Source: Candidatus Saganbacteria bacterium
GTDB lineage: Bacteria; Margulisbacteria; WOR-1; XYC2-FULL-46-14; XYC2-FULL-37-10
DNA: 64,000 nt
Assembly: GCA_016223245.1 (NCBI GenBank)
Contig: JACRPL010000006.1
Coordinates: forward strand, 147,417 to 211,416
Direction of reading: 5' to 3'
Shown here: positions 54,327 to 61,778 of the stretch, one piece after another
Position numbering within the stretch: the first letter of the stretch is position 1
Layout of the letters: every line of letters starts with the position of its first letter
Notes under the pieces: model-generated
The model's input: only the letters and a program-made list of their open reading frames with translations
Told to the model about the DNA's origin: nothing
The model's database searches: none
Translations under genes and position numbers: made by a program

Positions 54327-54697
54327 TTAAACAATAAAATTCGTCAGTTTTCCTATTTTTTCGATCTCAACAACAATAGTATCCCCAATTTGCATAGGCC
54401 CAACCCCGGGAGGGGTCCCGGTCAAAATTATATCTCCGGGCATTAATGTCATCACTTGGGAAATAAAAGATACCAAATGATCAACTTTATAGATCATATT
54501 TGAAGTGTTTGAACTCTGCTTCAACTCGCCATTCAAATATGACTTGATGGATAAATTATCGGATCTCCATCTTGAATAAGAGAAGTTGGCGGTTTCAAGA
54601 ATATTATCGGATCTTCAGGAAGCGTTTCTTTCATCTCATTGGCGTGATCGCTATAATTTAAACCTACGCAAATTATTTTTGATGGATTGAATTGCAT
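54327..54697 (-). pseudogene. fumarylacetoacetate hydrolase family pseudogene (internal deletion)
   Basis: The 5' part encodes KIICVGLNYSDHANEMKETL ... [20 protein letters not shown], the usual FAH N-terminus, and then stops. The 3' part, in another frame from about 54536, encodes [20 protein letters not shown] ... [20 protein letters not shown], the usual C-terminus. The central ~120 residues, including the metal-binding E-x-E region and the DVTARD segment, are missing. The two parts meet near 54530, so a deletion of several hundred bases with a frameshift is the likely history. TATAAT (54704-54709, minus) precedes ATG 54697. Confidence 0.85.
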
Positions 54698-54703
54698 CTT
54701 TAT

Positions 54704-54711
54704 ATTATAAT
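54704..54711. promoter_or_regulatory. overlapping divergent -10 boxes
   Basis: TATAAT on the plus strand (54706-54711), 8 bases before the MBL gene ATG at 54720, and TATAAT on the minus strand (54709-54704), 6 bases before the FAH ATG. No Shine-Dalgarno on either side. Confidence 0.45.
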
Positions 54712-54719
54712 TCAAACTT

Positions 54720-55286
54720 ATGGAAATAGAAACAATAAAAGTCGGACACCTGCAGACAAATTGTTATATCGTAAAAGACGGCAATGAGGCATTAGTCATT
54801 GACCCGGGATTTGAAGCGAAAGAAATTTTGCCTCATTTAGGCGATGTAAAAGTGTTGGCAATTATCTTAACCCACGGCCACTATGATCATGTTACAGAAG
54901 CCTTCAAGTTAAAAGAAGGCATCAACTTTCCCATCTATATTCACAAAGACGATGACGCCATGATGGCTTATACAACTGGACTTAGAGCGGACAAATTTTT
55001 GAAAGATAATTCGACATTTGTCATTGGAAATTTGACATTTGACATTATTCACACTCCCGGACACACTTTAGGCGGCATCTGCCTTTATAATAAAAAAGAA
55101 CATGTTTTATTTTCCGGCGATACACTTTTTAAAAATGATTATGGGAGAATCGATCTTCCCGGAAGTTCGCAAGATCAAATGGAAGAGTCGCTTAAGAAAT
55201 TACAAAAACTCCCGCCCGAAACCAGAGTTTATCCCGGGCACGGCGACCCCACAACAATTGGTGATGAAAAAGATTTAATCATCTGA
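54720..55286 (+). CDS. MBL-fold metallo-hydrolase (glyoxalase II-like)
   Basis: A 188-residue metallo-beta-lactamase-fold hydrolase. Metal motif LTHGHYDHVTEAF (HxHxDH, near 59-71), IHTPGHTLGGICLY (near 114), FSGDTLFKNDYGRIDLPGSS (near 136-155) and YPGHGDPTTIGDE near the end match the GloB-like group. Exact substrate (hydroxyacylglutathione, other thioesters) is unknown. Plus strand, divergent from the broken FAH gene, probably leaderless. Confidence 0.9.
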   Translation: MEIETIKVGHLQTNCYIVKDGNEALVIDPGFEAKEILPHLGDVKVLAIILTHGHYDHVTEAFKLKEGINFPIYIHKDDDAMMAYTTGLRADKFLKDNSTFVIGNLTFDIIHTPGHTLGGICLYNKKEHVLFSGDTLFKNDYGRIDLPGSSQDQMEESLKKLQKLPPETRVYPGHGDPTTIGDEKDLII

Positions 55287-55312
55287 TAGAATGGCTTGAG
55301 TTTAATAATCCG

Positions 55313-55378
55313 AGGAACCGCGAAGCCCGTTCTCCGCAGCAGTGCTGCTGCGAAGGGTGAATTCATGAGCAGGTTCCG
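55313..55378. repeat. intergenic palindromic element before thyX
   Basis: Arms GGAACCGC / GCAGGTTCC with an inner CGCAGCAGTGCT/GCTGCG hairpin. Shares the outer arm with the REP-like hairpins near the RAYT and the AGCAGTGCT core with the element inside the radical SAM gene. No gene in 55287-55401. Confidence 0.7.
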
Positions 55379-55401
55379 AGCATAAAAGAAAAAAATAACA
55401 T

Positions 55402-56808
55402 ATGAAGATATTATTAGCCGGATATAATTTGGATTCAACAGTTATCGAAGGATTAAAGAAAGGGGAAACGAACAGGTCGGATGTCACTCCTGAAGTTTTA
55501 TCCGCATCATACGCCAGAATTTCCCGCGATTCCCGCCCTATCGACGAATTACGCGCCGACGCAAGGCGAGAAGTTGAGAAAGCAAGGAAATCGAACTCCA
55601 CTATAATTTTCAAAATGGGACATCATTCAGTTGCAGAACATGCCGTATTCAATTTCGATATCATCGATGTAACCAGATTTTCTTTTGAAGAAATAGAAAA
55701 ATTCAGGCTGTGTTCTTATACGGAAAAATCTCAAAGGTACCAAAAGCTCGAAAACCATGATCTAGTACCGGAAGAAATAAAAGCTATCGGACTTGATGTT
55801 CTATTTACAAAAACGATCGAAGCGCAAAACAATTTCTATCAGGACATGGTTTCAAAAGAAATTCCGCCAGAAGACGCAAGATATATAACCTCCCTTGCGA
55901 CCCTTGGCCAAGTTGGAATGACCCTAAATGCGCGAAATCTGGAACTTCTATTTAGAAGATTTGCTTCTCATCCGCTCCAAGAGATCCAACAGATCGGACG
56001 CGGAATTTACGATCAAGTAAAGAACATCGCGCCATCGATCATCCTATTTACTGAAGCAACGCCGCTTGACAGGGATACATACAGGGAAATAGAAGGAGTA
56101 GCAGGGAGGAGCATGGAGAAGCAGGGATTTAAAAAACCAAAAAATGAAGTTTTGCTTGTTGATTTCAATAAGAGGTCTGATGAGTTAACTCTCGCCGCGA
56201 TGCTCCATACAACAACTTCAAACAATTTCAAACAGTGCCAAAAAATGGTTAAGTCAATGACGCCGGAACAGAAAGAAACATTGATCAAAACTTCTCTTAA
56301 AAATCTTGAATTCTACGATTCACCTATAAGGGAATTTGAATATGCGGATATGATTTTTGAGCTGACGATCTCCGCCGCGTGCTTCGGCCAGTTAAAAAGG
56401 CATAGGATAGCGACAACTACTTCTCAAGCATACGATCCAAAGCTTGGAGTGACTATTCCAAAGTCTATTATCGAAAAAGGCTTGAAGAAAGAATTTATGA
56501 AAGTTATCCGCCAAACAGAAAAAGCGTATGAAGAAATTTTAGCAAAAAATAAAATTGCAGCTCCATATGTTTTAACGAACGCTCATCGCAAGAGAGTATT
56601 GTTTAAATGCAATGCGCGAGAGCTCTATCATATAAGCCGCCTCCGCGAAGACGGGCACGCGCAATGGGACATACAAAACATCTCGCGAGAAATGTCGAGG
56701 CTCGCAAAAGAAATAATGCCTCTCACAATGCTAACTATCGGCGGGAAAGATTCATACCCGGAAATTTATGGAAAAGTTTTCGGCGTGAAGCCGGAGAAAA
56801 ATGCCTAA
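55402..56808 (+). CDS. thyX: FAD-dependent thymidylate synthase, long two-domain form
   Basis: ThyX makes dTMP from dUMP with CH2-THF and FAD. Here 468 residues, about double the usual ~230. The first half has MGHHSVAEHAVFNF (near 73-86) and FRLCSYTEKSQRY (near 101), fitting the ThyX motif with the leading RH changed. The second half is a degenerate ThyX-like repeat with GQLKRHRIATTTSQAYDP (near 332). Which half binds the substrates is unclear. No Shine-Dalgarno precedes the ATG. The downstream decarboxylase gene overlaps by 8 bases. Confidence 0.85.
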   Translation: MKILLAGYNLDSTVIEGLKKGETNRSDVTPEVLSASYARISRDSRPIDELRADARREVEKARKSNSTIIFKMGHHSVAEHAVFNFDIIDVTRFSFEEIEKFRLCSYTEKSQRYQKLENHDLVPEEIKAIGLDVLFTKTIEAQNNFYQDMVSKEIPPEDARYITSLATLGQVGMTLNARNLELLFRRFASHPLQEIQQIGRGIYDQVKNIAPSIILFTEATPLDRDTYREIEGVAGRSMEKQGFKKPKNEVLLVDFNKRSDELTLAAMLHTTTSNNFKQCQKMVKSMTPEQKETLIKTSLKNLEFYDSPIREFEYADMIFELTISAACFGQLKRHRIATTTSQAYDPKLGVTIPKSIIEKGLKKEFMKVIRQTEKAYEEILAKNKIAAPYVLTNAHRKRVLFKCNARELYHISRLREDGHAQWDIQNISREMSRLAKEIMPLTMLTIGGKDSYPEIYGKVFGVKPEKNA

Positions 56809-57928
56809 CTTAAAAAAACTCGCTAAAGAATTCGGGACCCCTCTTTTAATAATCGACCACAATATTATTCGCAGGCAATATAAGGCTTTGAGAAAGCATT
56901 TGCCTCGGATTGGTCTCTATTACGCGATAAAAGCGAATCCCGAAGTGGAAATAATACAAACCTTGGCGCCTATGAATTCCGGTTACGATGTCGCGTCATA
57001 TAATGAATTCCTCCAAGTGATAGATAACGTCCCCGACGAAGAAAAAAAGGATTACAAAAATTTTATTTACGACAAGATCATTCTCGCAAATACAATTAAG
57101 CCGATCGATACTTTGAAGAAATTGGCAAACCAGCAAACCCTCATGACGTTCGATAATCCGGAAGAACTAAGGAAAATCAAAAAATATTGCCCTGACGCGG
57201 GGCTCATTTGCCGAATAAAAGTCGCGAATGTCGGATCGGTCGTTGAATTATCGTCAAAATTCGGCGTTGAACCGGGAAATGCGGTAAATCTTATTTCATC
57301 CGCATTCAACATGGGGCTAAGCGTTGAAGGAATAAGTTTCCATGTAGGAAGCCAATGCCTGAATATCGATAATTATGTAAACGCGTTAAACGCATCGTCT
57401 GAAATATTCAAGGAGGTCGGCAAGCGCGAGCATCAGTTGAGATTATTGAATATCGGCGGCGGTTTCCCTGTCCCATATGATAGCGCAAATGTTTCATTTA
57501 AACAACTTGCCGAAAAACTTAGGAAAGAGATCGACCGCCTATTCCCGAAGAAAATCGAGATCGTCGCGGAACCCGGCCGATTTATGGTTGCAGAATCTGC
57601 AACGCTTGTTGTTGAAATAATCGGGAAATCGGATAGGGACGGAAAAACAGTATATTATGTAAACGACGGGGTTTACGGGACGTTATCGGGTGTAATTTTT
57701 GATCACATCCCCTATCATTTCAATTCATTCAAGCGAGGGGCAAGATCGGCATGCGCGGTCGTTGGCCCTACTTGCGACGCATTTGATTCGATCTCAACTT
57801 CCGAAATGCTGCCGAATTTAAGCATCGGCGATCTTCTTTATGTCAAGAACATCGGCGCATATTCAAGCGCATCAGCTACAAATTTCAACGGGTTCGATAA
57901 GGCGAAGATACTGCATATAAATACTTAA
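56801..57928 (+). CDS. ornithine/lysine decarboxylase, PLP fold III
   Basis: A 375-residue alanine-racemase-fold decarboxylase. PLP lysine in YYAIKANPEVE (Lys44), the phosphate loop LNIGGGFPVPY (near 218-228), AEPGRFMVAES (near 258-268) and the catalytic Cys motif VGPTCDAFDSIS (near 327) match eukaryotic-type ornithine decarboxylases. It would give putrescine or cadaverine. Diaminopimelate or carboxynorspermidine decarboxylases are less likely because of GPTCDA. 8-base overlap with thyX. Confidence 0.88.
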   Translation: MPNLKKLAKEFGTPLLIIDHNIIRRQYKALRKHLPRIGLYYAIKANPEVEIIQTLAPMNSGYDVASYNEFLQVIDNVPDEEKKDYKNFIYDKIILANTIKPIDTLKKLANQQTLMTFDNPEELRKIKKYCPDAGLICRIKVANVGSVVELSSKFGVEPGNAVNLISSAFNMGLSVEGISFHVGSQCLNIDNYVNALNASSEIFKEVGKREHQLRLLNIGGGFPVPYDSANVSFKQLAEKLRKEIDRLFPKKIEIVAEPGRFMVAESATLVVEIIGKSDRDGKTVYYVNDGVYGTLSGVIFDHIPYHFNSFKRGARSACAVVGPTCDAFDSISTSEMLPNLSIGDLLYVKNIGAYSSASATNFNGFDKAKILHINT

Positions 57929-57931
57929 TGC

Positions 57932-57937
57932 TATAAT
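57932..57937 (+). promoter_or_regulatory. -10 box before ygiQ
   Basis: TATAAT 5 bases before the ygiQ ATG, no Shine-Dalgarno, -35 weak. Confidence 0.4.
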
Positions 57938-57942
57938 TAATC

Positions 57943-59721
57943 ATGCCATTTCTTCCAATCAACAAATCGGAGATCAAAGAACCGCTCGATATTATCCTTG
58001 TATCAGGCGACGCGTATATTGACCACCCAAGCTTCGGTACTGCTTTAATCGGAAGATATCTGGAATCTCATGGATTTACGGTAGGCATTATCGCACAACC
58101 GGATTGGAAAAAAGACGAAGATTTTTTAAAACTCGGCAAACCCAAATTATTCTTTGGAATAGCAGCCGGAAATCTCGATTCCATGGTTGCGAATTACACA
58201 TCCGATAAAAAAGTCCGAAGGACCGATATGTATACCCCCGGCAACGAGCCTGGCCATAGGCCCGCCTCGGCGGGCAGGCCCGATCGCGCATCAATTGTTT
58301 ACACAAATAAGATAAAACAACTTTTTCCCGATTCTTTTATTGTATTGGGCGGGGTGGAAGCAAGCCTACGTCGTTTTTCTCATTATGATTATTGGGATAA
58401 TAAAATTAGACGATCGATACTATTCGACTCGAAAGCAGATATATTGGTTTATGGCATGGCGGAAAATGCGATCGTTCAAATTGCACGAAAACTTTCTACC
58501 CCCTCTGCCGCTTCGCGCCATCTCCCCCTTAACAAGGGGGAGATTATAGAGGGGGTAAACAACACCTGCGTCATATTGAAAGATATCTCTGCTCTAAAAA
58601 ACTACGTTATGCTCCCGTCGTTTGAAGAAGTATCGACCGATAAAAAGAAATTCGTTGAAGCGTTCAAACTTTATAGCAATGAGATCCAAAAGAAAGAACC
58701 AAAAATTACTATTGAGCCGTGCCAAGGACGATATCTCGTGGCATATCCTGCAAAGATGATGACGCAAGCAGATCTGGAAACTATTTTTAAACTTCCTTTT
58801 ATGAGGGAACCCCACCCTGTTTATAAAAAACCTATTCCCGCATGGGACTTCGTAAAGTTTTCAACAATCTCGCACCGCGGATGTTTTGGAGGATGCTCGT
58901 TTTGCGCAATAGCTTCGCATCAAGGAAAATATATCGTCAGCCGCAGCCAAAAATCGATCGAAGATGAAATAAAAAATATCATCATGAAGCAAAAAGGCTT
59001 TACCGGAAACATTTTAGATATTGGTGGGCCGTCGGCAAATATGTACCAGATGAAATGCAAAAAAGAAGATGGCTGCACAAGAATAAGCTGTATTTTTCCG
59101 ACTAAATGCCAAAATCTAGACGCTTCACACAAACCAGTCTTAAAGATGCTAAGAGCAATTAGGAATATTCCGGGAATAAAACACGTATTCTCAAATTCGG
59201 GGGTCAGATACGATCTAGCGCTCGAAGATCCTGAATACATAGAAGAACTTGCAAAATTCCATGTAAGCGGCCAATTATCGGTCGCGCCGGAACACATTTG
59301 CGAAGAAGTCTTGATGCTTATGAAAAAACCAAAGATCGGTGTATTTGAAAAGTTCAAGAACGAATTCCATAAACATTCCGAAGCCGCGGGCAAAGAACAA
59401 TATCTGATCCCTTACTTCATTTCATCTCATCCAGGATCAACATTGGAACATGCCTTAGAGTTAAGCCTCTTCCTAAAGAAAAATCACATGAAGATAGAGC
59501 AAGTGCAAAACTTTCTGCCATCCCCCATGACACCGTCAACATGCATGTATTATACCGGGATCGATCCTTTTACAGGGAAAGCAATCCATGTGCCAAAAGG
59601 CGAAGAACGCAGTTTCCAAAAGGCGCTTCTCCAGCCTCATTTGGAAAAGAATAAGAGGCAAGTTATCAAAGCGTTGACCGTCCTTGGAAAAAGGACATTA
59701 ATCAAGGCTTTACTAAATTAA
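57943..59721 (+). CDS. ygiQ: YgiQ family radical SAM protein
   Basis: A 592-residue YgiQ-type radical SAM protein (B12-binding-like N-terminus, DIILVSGDAYIDHPSFGTAL near 17-36). The cluster motif is GCFGGCSFCAIASHQGKYI (near 310), then DIGGPSANMYQMKC, and YFISSHPGSTLEHALELS near 482. Two in-frame repeat insertions are visible: NEPGHRPASAGRPD near residue 101 and TPSAASRHLPLNKGEIIEG near 186. Function of YgiQ is not established. Confidence 0.9.
   Translation: MPFLPINKSEIKEPLDIILVSGDAYIDHPSFGTALIGRYLESHGFTVGIIAQPDWKKDEDFLKLGKPKLFFGIAAGNLDSMVANYTSDKKVRRTDMYTPGNEPGHRPASAGRPDRASIVYTNKIKQLFPDSFIVLGGVEASLRRFSHYDYWDNKIRRSILFDSKADILVYGMAENAIVQIARKLSTPSAASRHLPLNKGEIIEGVNNTCVILKDISALKNYVMLPSFEEVSTDKKKFVEAFKLYSNEIQKKEPKITIEPCQGRYLVAYPAKMMTQADLETIFKLPFMREPHPVYKKPIPAWDFVKFSTISHRGCFGGCSFCAIASHQGKYIVSRSQKSIEDEIKNIIMKQKGFTGNILDIGGPSANMYQMKCKKEDGCTRISCIFPTKCQNLDASHKPVLKMLRAIRNIPGIKHVFSNSGVRYDLALEDPEYIEELAKFHVSGQLSVAPEHICEEVLMLMKKPKIGVFEKFKNEFHKHSEAAGKEQYLIPYFISSHPGSTLEHALELSLFLKKNHMKIEQVQNFLPSPMTPSTCMYYTGIDPFTGKAIHVPKGEERSFQKALLQPHLEKNKRQVIKALTVLGKRTLIKALLN
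58260..58276. repeat. in-frame GCCCGCC/GGCGGGC palindrome in ygiQ
   Basis: GCCCGCC-TC-GGCGGGC, flanked by CCTGGCC and GGCC; sits in the loop where the protein gains GHRPASAGRPD. Confidence 0.7.
58498..58556 (+). repeat. 59-bp in-frame palindromic repeat in ygiQ
   Basis: Same family as 8950-9007 in lplA, about 50 of 58 bases identical, with the CTCCCCCTT/AAGGGGGAG hairpin. Translated here from the opposite strand relative to lplA. Confidence 0.85.
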
Positions 59722-59733
59722 TTATTCGCCCTA

Positions 59734-59762
59734 TTGACAATAAAACCCAAAAGGTAAATAAT
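59734..59762 (+). promoter_or_regulatory. promoter for Thr-rich lipoprotein gene
   Basis: TTGACA (59734-59739), 17 bases, AATAAT (59757-59762). CAGGAGG lies 5-6 bases before the ATG at 59796, so this gene has a normal leader. Confidence 0.6.
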
Positions 59763-59795
59763 TGCATCAGTTTAGGATATTATCAGGAGGCTAAA

Positions 59796-60998
59796 ATGAA
59801 AAAGATGTTTGGAAATTGGTCTTTGGGTCTTGGAATTTATTTGGCCATTGGGATTTTGATTTTTGGATTTACCGCTCTTGCGGTCGGTTGCGGCCAAACG
59901 ACTACTTCGGCAACAACAACTACAACCAGTACGACAACAACTTCAACGTCGTCAACATCATCAACCACAACGACAACCACAACAACTACCACGGTTACAA
60001 TCAGCTCAACTCAAGTTAGCGCCGCGCGAGCAGCTTCTATTTTGGCGAACGGAGGATCATCTGCCGGGACATCAACAGGAACAGTTGGAAATGCTTCAGG
60101 AACATCCGTAGCAGTTTCATCTCTTTCAATTTTATCGATTAATTCAATCATGGCTCTTGCAGCCGGCGGCCCGCCAGATTCATTTTTTACACCGCTTCCT
60201 GCAGATGGTTATATTTCACCGACAACCGAAAGCCTTGGCGGGAATATGACTCCATATATAAAGTTGATCACAGTGGGCGGAACTACAATAGATGCTGCTT
60301 TTTTATCAGGAAAGAAAATTGCTATTATAGGAACGGTCGACGCGAAGAGCATTTTATCTGGAAGTCCAGGATCAATGCCTGCAGGTTTTAATGCTGGATT
60401 GATGAGTTTTATGGACAATTTTGAAGGTACAGCCAGTACACAAGAGGCTTATGCCAGCGCAAGCATTTTTCATGCAATAACAACAGAAGCGGAATATCTG
60501 TGCTGGGCGTTTATTTTTCCTTCGATGGAGTCCAGCATAATATCTGCAGGGGGGGGGGCGGCCACTAGTATGAACGGAAAACATCTTATAACTCCTGAAG
60601 TAACTGCATCCAATAAAATCGGATCAATGGCAGTTAAAATGGTTTTCTCAAAAACAGCGACAGGAGAAATAGTCGTTAATGTTAACACAGCTCCTACCGG
60701 CCGGCCGACTAGCGGCACATATTCGGGATCGGGCAAGCTGACCACTGCGGTAGCAACTCTTGATGCTGTAATGAGCATGGTATTTGGCTCGTCGGGGCCG
60801 CCAACCAGCGTTACGATCATTGCGACAACCGAAAGTTCACCGGCAATTACAGTTTCCGTCTCAATGAATCCCTCAACCGGAGGTCTGCCTTCCGGATCGC
60901 TATTCAACAGCGCTGGCACATTGATCGGAACTCTTGAGGCCACAAGTTCCGGCGGAAGAGTATATATTGGCAATACAAGCGAAGCCTTTAGCTTTTGA
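59796..60998 (+). CDS. Thr/Ser-rich lipoprotein of unknown function, with G10 tract
   Basis: A 400-residue probable lipoprotein. Signal segment at about residues 12-31 with the lipobox ALAVGC, followed by a Thr/Ser stretch (near 34-70) that looks like a flexible or glycosylated linker, then a Gly/Ser/Ala-rich beta domain. The poly-Thr is encoded by ACAACA/ACTACT-type repeats. At 60549-60558 a run of ten G falls within the frame (GGG GGG GGG G); it could slip and switch expression. The 3' end overlaps the antisense 3' end of menG by 99 bases. I recognise no family. Start supported by promoter and AGGAGG. Confidence 0.7.
   Translation: MKKMFGNWSLGLGIYLAIGILIFGFTALAVGCGQTTTSATTTTTSTTTTSTSSTSSTTTTTTTTTTVTISSTQVSAARAASILANGGSSAGTSTGTVGNASGTSVAVSSLSILSINSIMALAAGGPPDSFFTPLPADGYISPTTESLGGNMTPYIKLITVGGTTIDAAFLSGKKIAIIGTVDAKSILSGSPGSMPAGFNAGLMSFMDNFEGTASTQEAYASASIFHAITTEAEYLCWAFIFPSMESSIISAGGGAATSMNGKHLITPEVTASNKIGSMAVKMVFSKTATGEIVVNVNTAPTGRPTSGTYSGSGKLTTAVATLDAVMSMVFGSSGPPTSVTIIATTESSPAITVSVSMNPSTGGLPSGSLFNSAGTLIGTLEATSSGGRVYIGNTSEAFSF
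60549..60558 (+). repeat. G10 homopolymer inside lipoprotein gene
   Basis: Ten consecutive G between GCA and CGG; encodes AGGGA. Long G runs are typical slippage sites in phase-variable surface genes. Confidence 0.9.
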
Positions 60999-61778
60999 CA
61001 TAGTGGAAAGAAAGCAATGACGATGACGATTATGTTTATGCCCGGAGCATGCGCTGCAAGGTTTTATTCCGCAATAGGTCTTCGCAACGCCGAAAGTCAT
61101 AGGCCCCATCTCGACATCATTAAAACCCGAATCGCGCATCATTCCCATGAATATCTGTGGGCTCGGGAATGCATCAATGGAATCAATTAGATATTTATAA
61201 GGCTGATGTTTCGATAAGAATAGGCCTAGGAATGGGACAAGAAGCTTAGTTAATAACAAATATCCCAAAAGAAAAAAGACGTTGTCAGGTTTTGACAGTT
61301 CCAATATGACAACGCGCCCGCCCGGCTTTAACACACGAAACCATTCTTTTAGGGCCCCTATCCTGTCATCGATGTTTCTAATTACAAATCCGCTTATGAC
61401 CCCATCTACTGACCCCGATCCATTTGGCAATGTTAATGCATCTCCATGAACTAATGTAACTAAAGATGAAAGTTTTGCATCCGCAATTTTCGATTTTCCG
61501 ATAACAAGCATGTTCATGGAGTGGTCTACACCCAAAACTTTGCCGGACTTATTTTTAAATCGCCCGGCAATTTCGATCGACAAGTCGGCCGTTCCGCACC
61601 CTGCATCAACATACGATCCGCCATCTTTTATTCGCAGGAGATCGACAGCTTGCTCCCTCCAATATTTATCGCGGCCGAAAGATAGCAACTTATTTAAAAG
61701 ATCGTATCGTTTGGATATCTTGTCAAACATAGATATATTGCTCGCAGGCCGCATCAAGGCTTTATTGTGATTATTCAT
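60900..61778 (-). CDS. menG: demethylmenaquinone methyltransferase (MenG/UbiE), C-terminally extended
   Basis: The last step of menaquinone synthesis. Motifs: FDKISKRYDLLNKLLSFGRD (near 18-37), VDAGCGTADLS (SAM-binding GCG) and LKPGGRVVILELSKP (near 147). The usual protein ends at TFGVAKTYCGIKP, near residue 240, but this frame continues about 50 residues, Cys/His/Ser-rich, into the antisense of the lipoprotein gene. The normal stop seems lost. ATG 61778 overlaps the mqnA-mqnC stop by 8 bases, so it is coupled. Total 292 residues. Confidence 0.88.
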   Translation of the reverse strand: MNNHNKALMRPASNISMFDKISKRYDLLNKLLSFGRDKYWREQAVDLLRIKDGGSYVDAGCGTADLSIEIAGRFKNKSGKVLGVDHSMNMLVIGKSKIADAKLSSLVTLVHGDALTLPNGSGSVDGVISGFVIRNIDDRIGALKEWFRVLKPGGRVVILELSKPDNVFFLLGYLLLTKLLVPFLGLFLSKHQPYKYLIDSIDAFPSPQIFMGMMRDSGFNDVEMGPMTFGVAKTYCGIKPCSACSGHKHNRHRHCFLSTMSKAKGFACIANIYSSAGTCGLKSSDQCASAVE

